Shown piece by piece: positions 9,612 to 16,773 of a stretch of 51,018 nucleotides of DNA (position 1 is its first letter; every line of letters starts with the position of its first letter). This DNA comes from an uncultured Clostridia bacterium (GTDB taxonomy: Bacteria; Bacillota; Clostridia; Christensenellales; Borkfalkiaceae). The DNA lies in NCBI GenBank assembly GCA_947627765.1, contig CANQXA010000011.1, positions 1-51,018 on the forward strand, written 5' to 3'. A program made the translations under genes and the position numbers. The notes beneath the pieces are model-generated. The model did no database searches. It was not told the origin of the DNA and saw only the letters and a list, made by a program, of their open reading frames with translations.

Positions 9612-11261
9612 TCATTCCAACGATAACAAATAGTAGTAGACCGGTTGACCGCCGTAATGATAATCGACATCGCAATCGGGGAACGCGTATTGCACCTTTT
9701 CGGCGAGCTCCCGCGCCGCGTCCTCCGTGATCTCCTCTCCGTAGTAGAGCGTGATGACTTCGTGCGAATCGTCTTTGAGCTTTCCGAGGAGGTTGAGGAC
9801 CGCTTCGTCGATGTCGCCGTCGCTACGGGCGAGGATCTTCTTATCGTCCAGACCGATAATGTCCCCTTCCTTGATCTTGAAGCCGTTTACGTTGGTCGTC
9901 CTTACGGCATGGGTGACCCCTCCTGCGCGAACGTTGTCGAGCGCATGGATCATATTTGTCTTATTCTCTTCCGCGCTCGCTTCGGGAGAGAAGGCAAGCG
10001 CCGCCGCAAATCCTTGGGGAATATTCTTCGTCGGGATGACGTGAATGGTCCTGTTCTCGACGAGATTCTTCGCCTGCTCCGCCGCGAGGATGATATTTTT
10101 GTTGTTGGGGAAGACAAAGACGTTGTCCGCATTGATCTTCTGTACCGCCGTCGCGATATCCGAAGCGGAGGGGTTCATCGTCTGCCCGCCCTGGATCACG
10201 CGGTCCACAAAGAGATCCTTGAAGATCTCGGAGATCCCCTCGCCCGCGCAAATTGCGAGCATTCCCTGATCCTTCTTCTCGGCGGCGATCTTCGCTTTGA
10301 GCGCGCGGTTCTGCTCGAGCATATTCTCGATCTTGGGACGGTCCAACTCGCCGAGCTCGAGGGCATACGTGAGCGCGATGCCCGGGCTGTTTGTATGGAC
10401 GTGCACCTTGATCATCTCGAGATCGCCGATGCAGATGACCGAGTCGCCGATCCCCATGAGATTCTCGCGGAGCTTATCGATGTCCGCAAGCGTGGTGCTC
10501 TTTTTCAGGTTGATGACAAAGAACTCGGTGCAGTAAGCGAACTGGATGTCGCCGAGGTCCATGTTGATGATGTCCGAATTGTCGCCGAAATCGGCGTCCA
10601 TCGAGCCTGCGGAGGCGTCTACGGGGACTTCGGAGACGATCTCCTCGCCCATGATCGCGGAGAGGAAGCCCCGCATGATCGTCATGAGACCGACGCCGCC
10701 CGAATCCACCACGCCCGCTTTTTTGAGGACGGGGAGCAGTTCGGGCGTTTTGGCGAGCGCGCGGTCCCCCTCTTCGATGATCGCGGGGAGGAAGACCTCG
10801 AAATCGCGGTATTTGCCTGCGTTTTTGACCGCAAATTCGCTCATCATACGGACGACGGTGAGGATCGTCCCCTCTTTGGGAATGGCGACGGCGTTATAGG
10901 CGACTTTGGTGCCCGCTTCGAGCGCTTTCGCAAAACCCTTGGTATCTACATCTGCTTTCCCGGAACGAAGTACGGAGCAGATCCCGCGGAAGATCTGGGA
11001 CAGGATGACGCCCGAGTTGCCGCGCGCTCCTTTCAGCGCGCCCTTCGAGACGAGATCGCAGACCTCCGCAAAGCCGTTGGAAGCCGAGGAGGAGAGCTCC
11101 TTGACCGCCGACTGCATCGTAAGAGACATATTTGTCCCTGTGTCGCCGTCGGGCACGGGGAAGACATTGAGTGCGTCTACCTTCGCACGGTTGTTTTCGA
11201 GCATCTTCGCGCCCGAGAGCACCATCCTGCGAAAAGTAGCACAATTAATTGTTTTCTGCAT
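9612..11261 (-). CDS. fakA: DAK2/DhaL-domain fatty acid kinase catalytic subunit (FakA/YloV)
   Basis: Phosphorylates fatty acids presented by FakB proteins, allowing exogenous fatty acids to enter phospholipid synthesis. The DhaL kinase signature FPVPDGDTGTNMSLTM occurs at about residue 34 and GARGNSGVILSQIFRG at about residue 98; both are nucleotide/Mg binding. A linker and a C-terminal DegV-like region complete the 549 residues, normal for FakA. It lies between asp23 and recG, the same order as yloU-yloV-recG in Bacillus, which supports the assignment. No fakB gene is in the window. The start has only a distant GGAG. Confidence 0.9.
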   Translation of the reverse strand: MQKTINCATFRRMVLSGAKMLENNRAKVDALNVFPVPDGDTGTNMSLTMQSAVKELSSSASNGFAEVCDLVSKGALKGARGNSGVILSQIFRGICSVLRSGKADVDTKGFAKALEAGTKVAYNAVAIPKEGTILTVVRMMSEFAVKNAGKYRDFEVFLPAIIEEGDRALAKTPELLPVLKKAGVVDSGGVGLMTIMRGFLSAIMGEEIVSEVPVDASAGSMDADFGDNSDIINMDLGDIQFAYCTEFFVINLKKSTTLADIDKLRENLMGIGDSVICIGDLEMIKVHVHTNSPGIALTYALELGELDRPKIENMLEQNRALKAKIAAEKKDQGMLAICAGEGISEIFKDLFVDRVIQGGQTMNPSASDIATAVQKINADNVFVFPNNKNIILAAEQAKNLVENRTIHVIPTKNIPQGFAAALAFSPEASAEENKTNMIHALDNVRAGGVTHAVRTTNVNGFKIKEGDIIGLDDKKILARSDGDIDEAVLNLLGKLKDDSHEVITLYYGEEITEDAARELAEKVQYAFPDCDVDYHYGGQPVYYYLLSLE

Positions 11262-11301
11262 GAAAATTCAATACTCCAGATTGATCGGTGCGGAAACGGA
11301 A

Positions 11302-11652
11302 TTACAGTTTGAGACCGATGACGTTGACGTTCACGGTATCCACGATCATACCCGTGAAGCGCTCCACCTTGTACTTGATCGACTCCTTTAAGGACTCTGC
11401 GACAGCTTCGATGGAAACTCCGTATTTGATGAGAACGGAGACGTCGATAAAGATCCGATTCCCGGAGGTGGTGATCTTAACGCCCTTGCCTCCCGCGTCC
11501 TTCTTGAGAAGCTCGGCGAGCGTGTCCGTAAAGCGGCGCGCTACAGTATCCACGATGCCATAACTTTCCACCGCAGCTTGAGACGCGACCTTCGCGATCG
11601 CCAAATCGGATATAGAAATTTTCCCGTAGGCGTTACTCGTACTTACAGACAT
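11302..11652 (-). CDS. Asp23/Gls24 family (YloU-like) envelope stress protein
   Basis: A 116-residue Asp23-family protein: helical start followed by the conserved SYGIVDTVARRF-like segment, the IFIDVSVLIKYGVSI strand and the SIKYKVERFTGM motif. Members coat the membrane face or act as small soluble partners; the exact role here is unknown. First gene of asp23-fakA-recG, with its own promoter, divergent from rpmB. A GAGGTG lies 13 bases before ATG, rather far, but no better start exists. Confidence 0.88.
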   Translation of the reverse strand: MSVSTSNAYGKISISDLAIAKVASQAAVESYGIVDTVARRFTDTLAELLKKDAGGKGVKITTSGNRIFIDVSVLIKYGVSIEAVAESLKESIKYKVERFTGMIVDTVNVNVIGLKL

Positions 11653-11678
11653 AATGCTTGCGTTTCACCTCAAGCTAT

Positions 11679-11707
11679 ATTCTACCCCATCCGCTCCCTT
11701 TTTGCAA
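11679..11707 (-). promoter_or_regulatory. Promoter of the asp23-fakA-recG cluster
   Basis: On the minus strand TTGCAA, 17 bases, TAGAAT, directly upstream of asp23. It stands back to back with the rpmB promoter. Confidence 0.65.
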
Positions 11708-11767
11708 GCGATATTGGAAAAAAAATCGAAATCCGAAAAATTTTTATGGGATAGCACACGATTTTAA

Positions 11768-11796
11768 TTGCTTTTTTTTTGCCGAAATGGTATCAT
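11768..11796 (+). promoter_or_regulatory. Promoter of rpmB
   Basis: TTGCTT, 17 bases, TATCAT, extended by TGG before the -10. A T-rich tract fills part of the spacer. About 66 bases of leader precede the rpmB ATG. Confidence 0.6.
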
Positions 11797-11868
11797 TATT
11801 GCGTTACGTGAAAGCGTTACGGTTTTCGCGCGGAAAAAAGTTCCGAGTTTTCGGTCGGAGGTGAAGAT

Positions 11869-12057
11869 ATGTCGAGAGTATGCGAAATTTGCGGAAAAGG
11901 TAGGACGGCGGGCAACAACGTCAGCCACTCCAACCGGAAAACCAAGAGAACGTTCTCCGCGAACGTGCAGAAGGTCTCCTATACGCAGGATGGCAAAGTG
12001 GTCACCGGTTATGTCTGCGCACGTTGTCTCAAGAGCGACAAGGTCGAAAGAGTATAA
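11869..12057 (+). CDS. rpmB: 50S ribosomal protein L28
   Basis: Large-subunit ribosomal protein, 62 residues, the normal bacterial size. It begins with the conserved [17 protein letters not shown] motif and carries two CxxC pairs (CEIC and CARC), the zinc-binding (C+) form. A GGAGGTGA site precedes ATG. It has its own promoter upstream and an intrinsic terminator downstream. The divergent arrangement with asp23-fakA matches other Bacillota. Confidence 0.97.
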   Translation: MSRVCEICGKGRTAGNNVSHSNRKTKRTFSANVQKVSYTQDGKVVTGYVCARCLKSDKVERV

Positions 12058-12071
12058 CTAAACTTCATCAC

Positions 12072-12104
12072 AAAAGGCGGAAGCTATCGGGCTTCCGCTT
12101 TTTT
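12072..12104 (+). terminator. Terminator of rpmB
   Basis: Stem GCGGAAGC/GCTTCCGC with loop TATCGG, A-rich upstream and TTTTTT downstream. Confidence 0.85.
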
Positions 12105-12168
12105 CGTGGGAAAACGAATACATAAAAACGGACGGGGCGCGCAAAATATCGGCATGGAGGTAATAAGA

Positions 12169-12336
12169 ATGCAAAAGTTCAGATCGGGTGAGACCGTACC
12201 CATGTCCTGCAACTACAAGGCGTACGACAAAAACGGCAACAGCCACGACAACGAAAAGACCTATCTCGAAAAGGGATCCACCTTCCCTCCCCTTCAGCAT
12301 GAAGGCGGCTACTGGGTCATGGACCACAACAACTGA
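12169..12336 (+). CDS. YjzC-like small protein (55 aa)
   Basis: The ATG was chosen because GGAGGT lies seven bases upstream; the longer in-frame extension runs back into the rpmB terminator. The sequence QKFRSGETVP, then Y/D/N-rich turns, LEKGSTFPP and a final YWVMD follows the pattern of the YjzC family of small Bacillota proteins (FRSG at the start, KG..FP in the middle, a Trp near the end). Function is unknown in the family. It is a free-standing gene with a hairpin terminator just after its stop. Confidence 0.7.
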   Translation: MQKFRSGETVPMSCNYKAYDKNGNSHDNEKTYLEKGSTFPPLQHEGGYWVMDHNN

Positions 12337-12339
12337 ACC

Positions 12340-12376
12340 AAAAAGACGGCGCCCCGACGGGACGCCGCCTTTTTAT
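12340..12376 (+). terminator. Terminator of the YjzC-like gene
   Basis: A long hairpin AAAAAGACGGCGCCC / GGGACGCCGCCTTTTT with two mismatches and a T-tract, starting four bases after the stop codon. Confidence 0.8.
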
Positions 12377-12388
12377 AACTGAAAGATA

Positions 12389-12425
12389 GCGCCGCGCAAA
12401 GGAGTGCATTCTTCCCGCGCGGCGC
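12389..12425 (-). terminator. Possible terminator of the nucleotidase-guanylate kinase gene
   Basis: Nine-base GC-only stem GCGCCGCGC with a 19-base loop, about 70 bases past the stop of the minus-strand gene. The following minus-strand sequence is only moderately T-rich, so the call is weak. Confidence 0.35.
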
Positions 12426-12492
12426 ATTTGATTTGACAAGTTTTATTTTGGAAGTTCGCCTCGGAGGGGATACCCATGCCCGAGGATCATGG

Positions 12493-13602
12493 TCATTTTT
12501 GATGAATGAGGCGCACGATCTCGGCGACGGCGGCATTGACGTCGTTTCCGACGTTGATCTCGACGTCGCACACCTCGCTGTTGCGGTATTCGAAATCGAG
12601 AGACATGATCCGCCTCGTCTTGTCCTCGAGATCGATCTCGCGGGTAATGATGCTCTTGATCGCCTCGGCGCGGTCCCTGCGCGTAAAGACGAGCATGGCG
12701 CGGCGGCGGTAGAGATTTTTGAGCGTGATCGCCCCGCAGATATCGATGGGAAGGACCGCGATGTTCCCCCGCTCCACGATGAGCGAAATGTCCTTTTCGG
12801 ACGTCCCGAAATGGTATCCGCTGTAAACGGTGGTCTCGATGTAATTGCCCGCCTTCATCTCCTCGATGAACTGATCCTCGCTGATAAACCGATAGGATTC
12901 CTCTCCCTCCGTCTTACGGCGGGGGCGGGTCGTCGAAGTCAGTGGCTTTTCAAAGCCTTTGAGCGCGGCAAGCCCGTTGGCGATCTCGGTCTTGGAGGAG
13001 CCAGACGGCCCCACCAAACAGAGCACGCCGCCCTGCCCGAGCTCGGGAAATTTTTCCGAAAAGGAGTTCTGCACCATCTCGCAGAAGTGCAGAAAATCGT
13101 CGTAACTGTTGACGGAAAGAAGCCCCGAAAGCCCCGTGTTCCACGGCTTGCGGAAGAGCACAGGATACGCGGCGCGGGAGCTGGAGATGTTGTGCGCGCC
13201 GTCGTCGAGCATGATGTCGAGGGAAATGACGTCTTTCCGCGTCCCCATGATGATGTTTTGGGGCGGGATCTCGGGGAAATCTTTGACGAGCCGCTCCGCC
13301 CGTGCGCTCATACAGCGCGCAGGGACCGCGGTGATGAAGAATACGTCCGCGATCTCGGAGAGCTTCTTGACGAACTCCTGCGCGCCCTCTGTCACGGGCT
13401 GTGTGCGGACGAAATCGGGGTCGGAATACAGAGCGATGCGTTCGTCGCCGTGCCGTTCGCTGCCGCCCCAGCTCTTGATCTCCTCGATCTTGATCGGTTC
13501 TTCGTCGGGATGGCGGCGGTTGATGATCGTCACCGCATAGGAATTGCACTCATAGAGCGTATCGTCCACATCGAGCCCGACGCGGATCCTGTATTTTCTC
13601 AT
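12493..13602 (-). CDS. Fusion of a 5'(3')-deoxyribonucleotidase (HAD) domain and a guanylate kinase-like domain
   Basis: Two nucleotide enzymes in one 369-residue chain. Residues 1-185: HAD-fold NT5C-type nucleotidase, with GLDVDDTLYECNS (nucleophile and acid Asp in DVDDT), FFITAVPAR as motif II, and DIMLDDGAHN as the acidic motif. Residues 195-369: guanylate kinase-like, with P-loop GPSGSSKT at 198, the GMP-binding STTRPRR then SYRFIS, YSGYHFGTS, and a lid with TRRDRAEAIKSIITR. The P-loop has Ser where most guanylate kinases have Gly. The halves have opposite chemistry (NMP dephosphorylation versus phosphorylation), so the second may act as sensor or on a different base. AGGAGG lies just before ATG and a consensus promoter upstream; it is divergent from the DHH operon. 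Whether this is the cell's only guanylate kinase cannot be told from the window. Confidence 0.82.
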   Translation of the reverse strand: MRKYRIRVGLDVDDTLYECNSYAVTIINRRHPDEEPIKIEEIKSWGGSERHGDERIALYSDPDFVRTQPVTEGAQEFVKKLSEIADVFFITAVPARCMSARAERLVKDFPEIPPQNIIMGTRKDVISLDIMLDDGAHNISSSRAAYPVLFRKPWNTGLSGLLSVNSYDDFLHFCEMVQNSFSEKFPELGQGGVLCLVGPSGSSKTEIANGLAALKGFEKPLTSTTRPRRKTEGEESYRFISEDQFIEEMKAGNYIETTVYSGYHFGTSEKDISLIVERGNIAVLPIDICGAITLKNLYRRRAMLVFTRRDRAEAIKSIITREIDLEDKTRRIMSLDFEYRNSEVCDVEINVGNDVNAAVAEIVRLIHQK

Positions 13603-13622
13603 AGTACATCCTCCTCACGTTT

Positions 13623-13651
13623 ATTATACTTAATTTATCTATGATTGTCAA
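13623..13651 (-). promoter_or_regulatory. Perfect-consensus promoter of the nucleotidase-guanylate kinase fusion
   Basis: On the minus strand TTGACA, 17 bases, TATAAT: both hexamers are exact consensus, so strong constitutive expression is expected. Confidence 0.85.
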
Positions 13652-13680
13652 GCCCGATTTCAAACGGAAATGAACAACGG

Positions 13681-13709
13681 TTGACAAATCCCCGCAAATA
13701 TGGTACACT
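13681..13709 (+). promoter_or_regulatory. Promoter of the DHH-DHH-surE operon
   Basis: TTGACA, 17 bases, TACACT with extended -10 TGG. It is divergent from the fusion-gene promoter, 30 bases away. Confidence 0.8.
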
Positions 13710-13743
13710 GAGATGAATGATTTGATAAGGACGAAAATACGGT

Positions 13744-14685
13744 ATGTTCAAACAAGCACTCGAGTTGATCGGGCAGTACGACAAGATCATCATCCACCGC
13801 CATTCCCATCCCGACGGCGACGCGATCGGCAGTCAATTAGGGCTCTATCACCTCATCCGTGACAATTTCCCCCAAAAGACGGTTTATGCGGTCGGCGACA
13901 TTGCGACCCGTCTCCCCTTTATCGACGTGACGTTCGACGAACTCACGGACGACGACTACCGCGGAGCGCTTGCGGTCATCCTCGACTGCGGCTCTTCCCG
14001 CCTCATCTGCGACGACCGCTACCGTCTCGCCGAGAAGACGCTTCGCTTCGACCATCACATCTACTGCGAAAAGATCGCCGACGTAGACGTCGTAGACAGC
14101 ACCTATGAGAGCGCGTGCGGGCTCGTTACGATGTTCGCAAAGCAATGCGGGCTCAAACTCTCCCCCGCCTCTGCGACCTACCTCTACATGGGCATGGTGA
14201 CCGACAGCGGGAGATTCGTCTTCGATTCGACCACCGCGCGCACCTTCGAACTCGCGGCGTTCCTCTTCTCCCAACCCATCGATCTCAATACCCTCTACTA
14301 CAATCTGTACGCGGAGGATTTTTCGGACATCCTCGAAAAGGCCGACAATATGCACAAGATCAAGTTCACGGAGCATAAGGTCGCCTATATCTACACCGCG
14401 CGGGAAGATCTTCCCGAGGGAAGCGACGCCGCGCCCGTGGTCTCCTCAGGGCTCGTCAGCATCATGCGCGACATCAAGGGCGTATTCGTCTGGGTCAACT
14501 TTACGGAGGGCGACGACGGCGTTCACGTCGAGCTCAGGAGCAACCGTTACAATATTAATCCCATCGCCGTAAAATACGGCGGCGGCGGACATAAAAAGGC
14601 GAGCGGGTGCACCGTGCCCGACCGTGAGACCGCAATGCGGCTACTTAGGGATCTCGACGAACTCGCTTCCGCGGAGGCTGTATGA
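13744..14685 (+). CDS. DHH/DHHA1 phosphoesterase, NrnA-like (first of tandem pair)
   Basis: DHH-superfamily Mn-dependent phosphoesterase; NrnA-type members degrade short oligoribonucleotides and dephosphorylate pAp. All motifs are intact: HRHSHPDGDAIGS (residues 18-30), LDCGSSR, RFDHHIYCE (the DHH itself), MVTDSGRF, and the DHHA1 substrate-binding GGGGHKKASG near the C-terminus. The 313 residues are typical. First gene of an operon with overlapping ATGA junctions to the second DHH gene and then surE. All three are nucleotide-linked phosphohydrolases, so roles in nanoRNA, pAp or cyclic-dinucleotide product turnover are likely. Which substrate belongs to which paralogue cannot be decided from the sequence. 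Confidence 0.88.
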   Translation: MFKQALELIGQYDKIIIHRHSHPDGDAIGSQLGLYHLIRDNFPQKTVYAVGDIATRLPFIDVTFDELTDDDYRGALAVILDCGSSRLICDDRYRLAEKTLRFDHHIYCEKIADVDVVDSTYESACGLVTMFAKQCGLKLSPASATYLYMGMVTDSGRFVFDSTTARTFELAAFLFSQPIDLNTLYYNLYAEDFSDILEKADNMHKIKFTEHKVAYIYTAREDLPEGSDAAPVVSSGLVSIMRDIKGVFVWVNFTEGDDGVHVELRSNRYNINPIAVKYGGGGHKKASGCTVPDRETAMRLLRDLDELASAEAV

Positions 14686-15662
14686 ACGAAGATACCAAAA
14701 AACTCATTCTCGAACTCATCGAGGCGAACGATCCCATCGTGATCTCCCGCCATATCCGCCCCGACGGGGACGCCGTGGGCTCTACGATGGGCTTTACGAA
14801 AGTTTTGCGCGATACCTATCCCCAAAAGAAGATATACCTCGCCGACGACGATTTCTCCGACTATCTCGCCTTCTGCGGCGGGGAGGACGAGGTCCCCGAA
14901 GAGGTCTATCCGAATGCCCTTCTTATCGTGATCGATACGGGCACGCGCAAGCGGATCTCCAACCGCAACTACGCAAAGGCGAAGAAGATCGTCAAGATCG
15001 ACCATCACATCGAAGCCGATCCCTACGGCGATGTAAATTGGGTGGAGGACTTCCGCTCCTCTGCCTGCGAAATGATCGCGGATTTCCTCGTCACGTTCAA
15101 GGATCGGCTCAAAATCTCTCCCCAAGCGGCGGCTTACGTCTATATGGGCATGGTGACCGACAGCGGGAGATTCCGCTTCGAGGGCGTAACGGGCGATACG
15201 ATGCGTCTCGCGGGCGCCATGCTCGACTACGGCGTTGACTACGAAACCCTCTTCGCGCACCTCTATACCGAGGAACCCGAGGCGTTCCGCCTGAAATCTT
15301 ACGTCTACGACCATATCGGCATTACAAAAAACGGCGTCGCCTATCTCTATATGGACGAGGCGACGCAGGATCGATTCCATCTCTCCTTCGAAGCGGCAAG
15401 CGGCGTCGTAAACGAGCTCAGCAAGATCCGCGGCAGTCTCATTTGGGTCGCCTTCATCGCCAACCGCGAAAAGAAAAATATCCGCGTGCGGCTCCGCTCC
15501 CGCTTCTTGGGGATCAACGACCTCGCGATCAAATACCACGGCGGCGGGCATAATATGGCGGCGGGTGCGACGGTCTTTTCCGAACAGGAGATGCAAGAAC
15601 TCATCGACGACGCCGACCGTCTGCTCGGCGAATATAAATCCACGCACGAGGGTTGGCTATGA
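14682..15662 (+). CDS. DHH/DHHA1 phosphoesterase, NrnA-like (second of tandem pair)
   Basis: Diverged paralogue of the preceding gene, 326 residues. It keeps the catalytic set SRHIRPDGDAVGS, IDTGTRKR, KIDHHIEAD, MVTDSGRFRF and the C-terminal GGGHNMAAG. It starts at an ATG sharing ATGA with the upstream stop, so it is translationally coupled; its own stop overlaps the surE start in the same way. Both copies being catalytically complete argues for divided substrates rather than decay. Nucleotide similarity between the copies (for example the identical GGCATGGTGACCGACAGCGG around the TDSG motif) suggests an old in-place duplication or local gene conversion. Confidence 0.88.
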   Translation: MNEDTKKLILELIEANDPIVISRHIRPDGDAVGSTMGFTKVLRDTYPQKKIYLADDDFSDYLAFCGGEDEVPEEVYPNALLIVIDTGTRKRISNRNYAKAKKIVKIDHHIEADPYGDVNWVEDFRSSACEMIADFLVTFKDRLKISPQAAAYVYMGMVTDSGRFRFEGVTGDTMRLAGAMLDYGVDYETLFAHLYTEEPEAFRLKSYVYDHIGITKNGVAYLYMDEATQDRFHLSFEAASGVVNELSKIRGSLIWVAFIANREKKNIRVRLRSRFLGINDLAIKYHGGGHNMAAGATVFSEQEMQELIDDADRLLGEYKSTHEGWL

Positions 15663-16381
15663 GGATCCTTTTGACAAACGACGACGGCATCGAAGCCGAA
15701 GGTTTAAGACTTTCCGTCGAGTGGGCGAAGACGCTCGGCGAGGTCACCGTGTTCGCGCCGAAACTGCAACAGAGCGCGAAAAGTCACTCCATCGAGATCC
15801 ATAAGGGCTATGAGGTCAAACGGGTGGACCTCTTCGGCGGGATCGAAGCGTACAGCGTGGACTCCACACCCGCCGATTGCGTGCGTGTCGCCATCCTCGG
15901 TATGAAAAAGGAATTCGACCTCGTCGTCTCGGGGATCAACTGCGGACCCAACCTCGGCGGCGATATCCATTATTCGGGAACGGTCGCCGCGTGCTACGAG
16001 GCCGCCCTCCTCGGCGTGCGGGCGATGGCGGTCTCCGCGTCCTTTCAGTCCTTCGAAAACGCCATAAAAAATATCGGGAGAGTGTACAAAGAGATCTGCG
16101 CGCGGAGAATGTTCGACTTCGCCGAGATCGTCAACGTCAATTTCCCCGAAGCGGGCGACGAGATCCTCATCACCAAAATGGGACCCGCGATTTACAGCGA
16201 TTCCTTCGAGTTTCTGCCCGACGGTACCGTAAAACCCAGCCTCGTGTGTCTCTATGAGGGGACGCGCGATCTCGGGCTCGATACCGACGCCACAATGACG
16301 GGGCACATTTCCATCACCCCTCTCCGTTGCGACTTGACCGACGTTTCCGCTTTCGAGAGGATCACCAAAAAAGTGGGGTAA
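15659..16381 (+). CDS. surE: 5'/3'-nucleotidase SurE
   Basis: Cytoplasmic metal-dependent phosphatase acting on nucleoside 5'- and 3'-monophosphates, and on polyphosphate in some species. The N-terminus MRILLTNDDGIEAEG is the SurE metal site (NDDG); SHSIEI, DSTPADCVR, VSGINCGPNLGGDIHYSGTVAA and GVRAMAVS follow. The 240 residues are normal. The start is the ATG within the ATGA overlap with the second DHH gene. It could finish degradation of nanoRNA products from the DHH enzymes. The gene is followed by repeat elements and a terminator. Confidence 0.95.
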   Translation: MRILLTNDDGIEAEGLRLSVEWAKTLGEVTVFAPKLQQSAKSHSIEIHKGYEVKRVDLFGGIEAYSVDSTPADCVRVAILGMKKEFDLVVSGINCGPNLGGDIHYSGTVAACYEAALLGVRAMAVSASFQSFENAIKNIGRVYKEICARRMFDFAEIVNVNFPEAGDEILITKMGPAIYSDSFEFLPDGTVKPSLVCLYEGTRDLGLDTDATMTGHISITPLRCDLTDVSAFERITKKVG

Positions 16382-16388
16382 TACTTCG

Positions 16389-16590
16389 GCGCGTGGAGAA
16401 ATCTCAAGTTGTGCTCCCCGTCATTTCGACCAAGCGAGCGATAGCGAGCGCGTGGAGAAATCTCAAAATAAGGTAGAGATGTCTCGACTACGCTCGACAT
16501 GACGGGGGGAAGGACGAGATGTCTCGACTACGCTCGACATGACGGAGAAAGCACGCTCGACATGACGGGAAGGAGGACGCTCGACCGAAC
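16389..16590. repeat. Cluster of dispersed palindromic intergenic repeats
   Basis: Several copies of one mosaic unit: GCGCGTGGAGAAATCTCAA occurs twice (from about 16390 and 16449), and GAGATGTCTCGACTACGCTC with a following GACATGACGG occurs twice (16477 and 16517), with a third partial copy near 16551. One orientation (GTCATTTCGACC...GAGAAATCTC) is the approximate reverse complement of the other, so the units can pair into hairpins. It resembles a type of extragenic palindromic element seen in many bacterial genomes. No protein-coding content. Confidence 0.7.
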
Positions 16591-16614
16591 GATAAAACAC
16601 GAACGATAGACAAC

Positions 16615-16652
16615 AAAAAAAGCGGCCTTTCGGATGAAAGGACGCTTTTTTT
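16615..16652. terminator. Bidirectional terminator between surE and the giant lipoprotein gene
   Basis: AAAAAAGCGGCCTTTC and its near-complement around a short loop, ending TTTTTTT; one internal mismatch. It has A-run and T-run on opposite sides, so it can end both converging transcripts. Confidence 0.75.
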
Positions 16653-16740
16653 GACGCTATCTCATTTTTTGATGCTATCACATTTTTTTGACGCTATCTC
16701 ATTTTTTGACGCTATCACATTTTTGTGACGCTATCACATG
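16651..16740. repeat. Five tandem copies of a 16-20-base A/T-rich unit
   Basis: Consensus GACGCTATC(A/T)CATTTTTT, starting at about 16653, 16671, 16690, 16708 and 16727. Alternate copies carry TATCTCAT or TATCACAT. It directly abuts the terminator whose T-run looks like the first unit's tail. It lies between two converging genes; no known function. Confidence 0.75.
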
Positions 16741-16773
16741 ATGAAATTGTTGCTATGCAATTTCTTTACGCCG

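Noticed and set aside
9645-11312. Plus-strand open frame of 555 codons opposite fakA
   Set aside because: Shadow of the GC-rich fakA codons; composition is Arg/Asp/Glu-rich without any motif, and fakA is secure on the other strand.
12433-13644. Plus-strand open frame of 403 codons opposite the nucleotidase-kinase fusion
   Set aside because: Shadow; it would also read through the consensus minus-strand promoter.
16651-16740. CRISPR-like tandem array
   Set aside because: Units are adjacent without unique spacers, are too short, and no cas gene is present.
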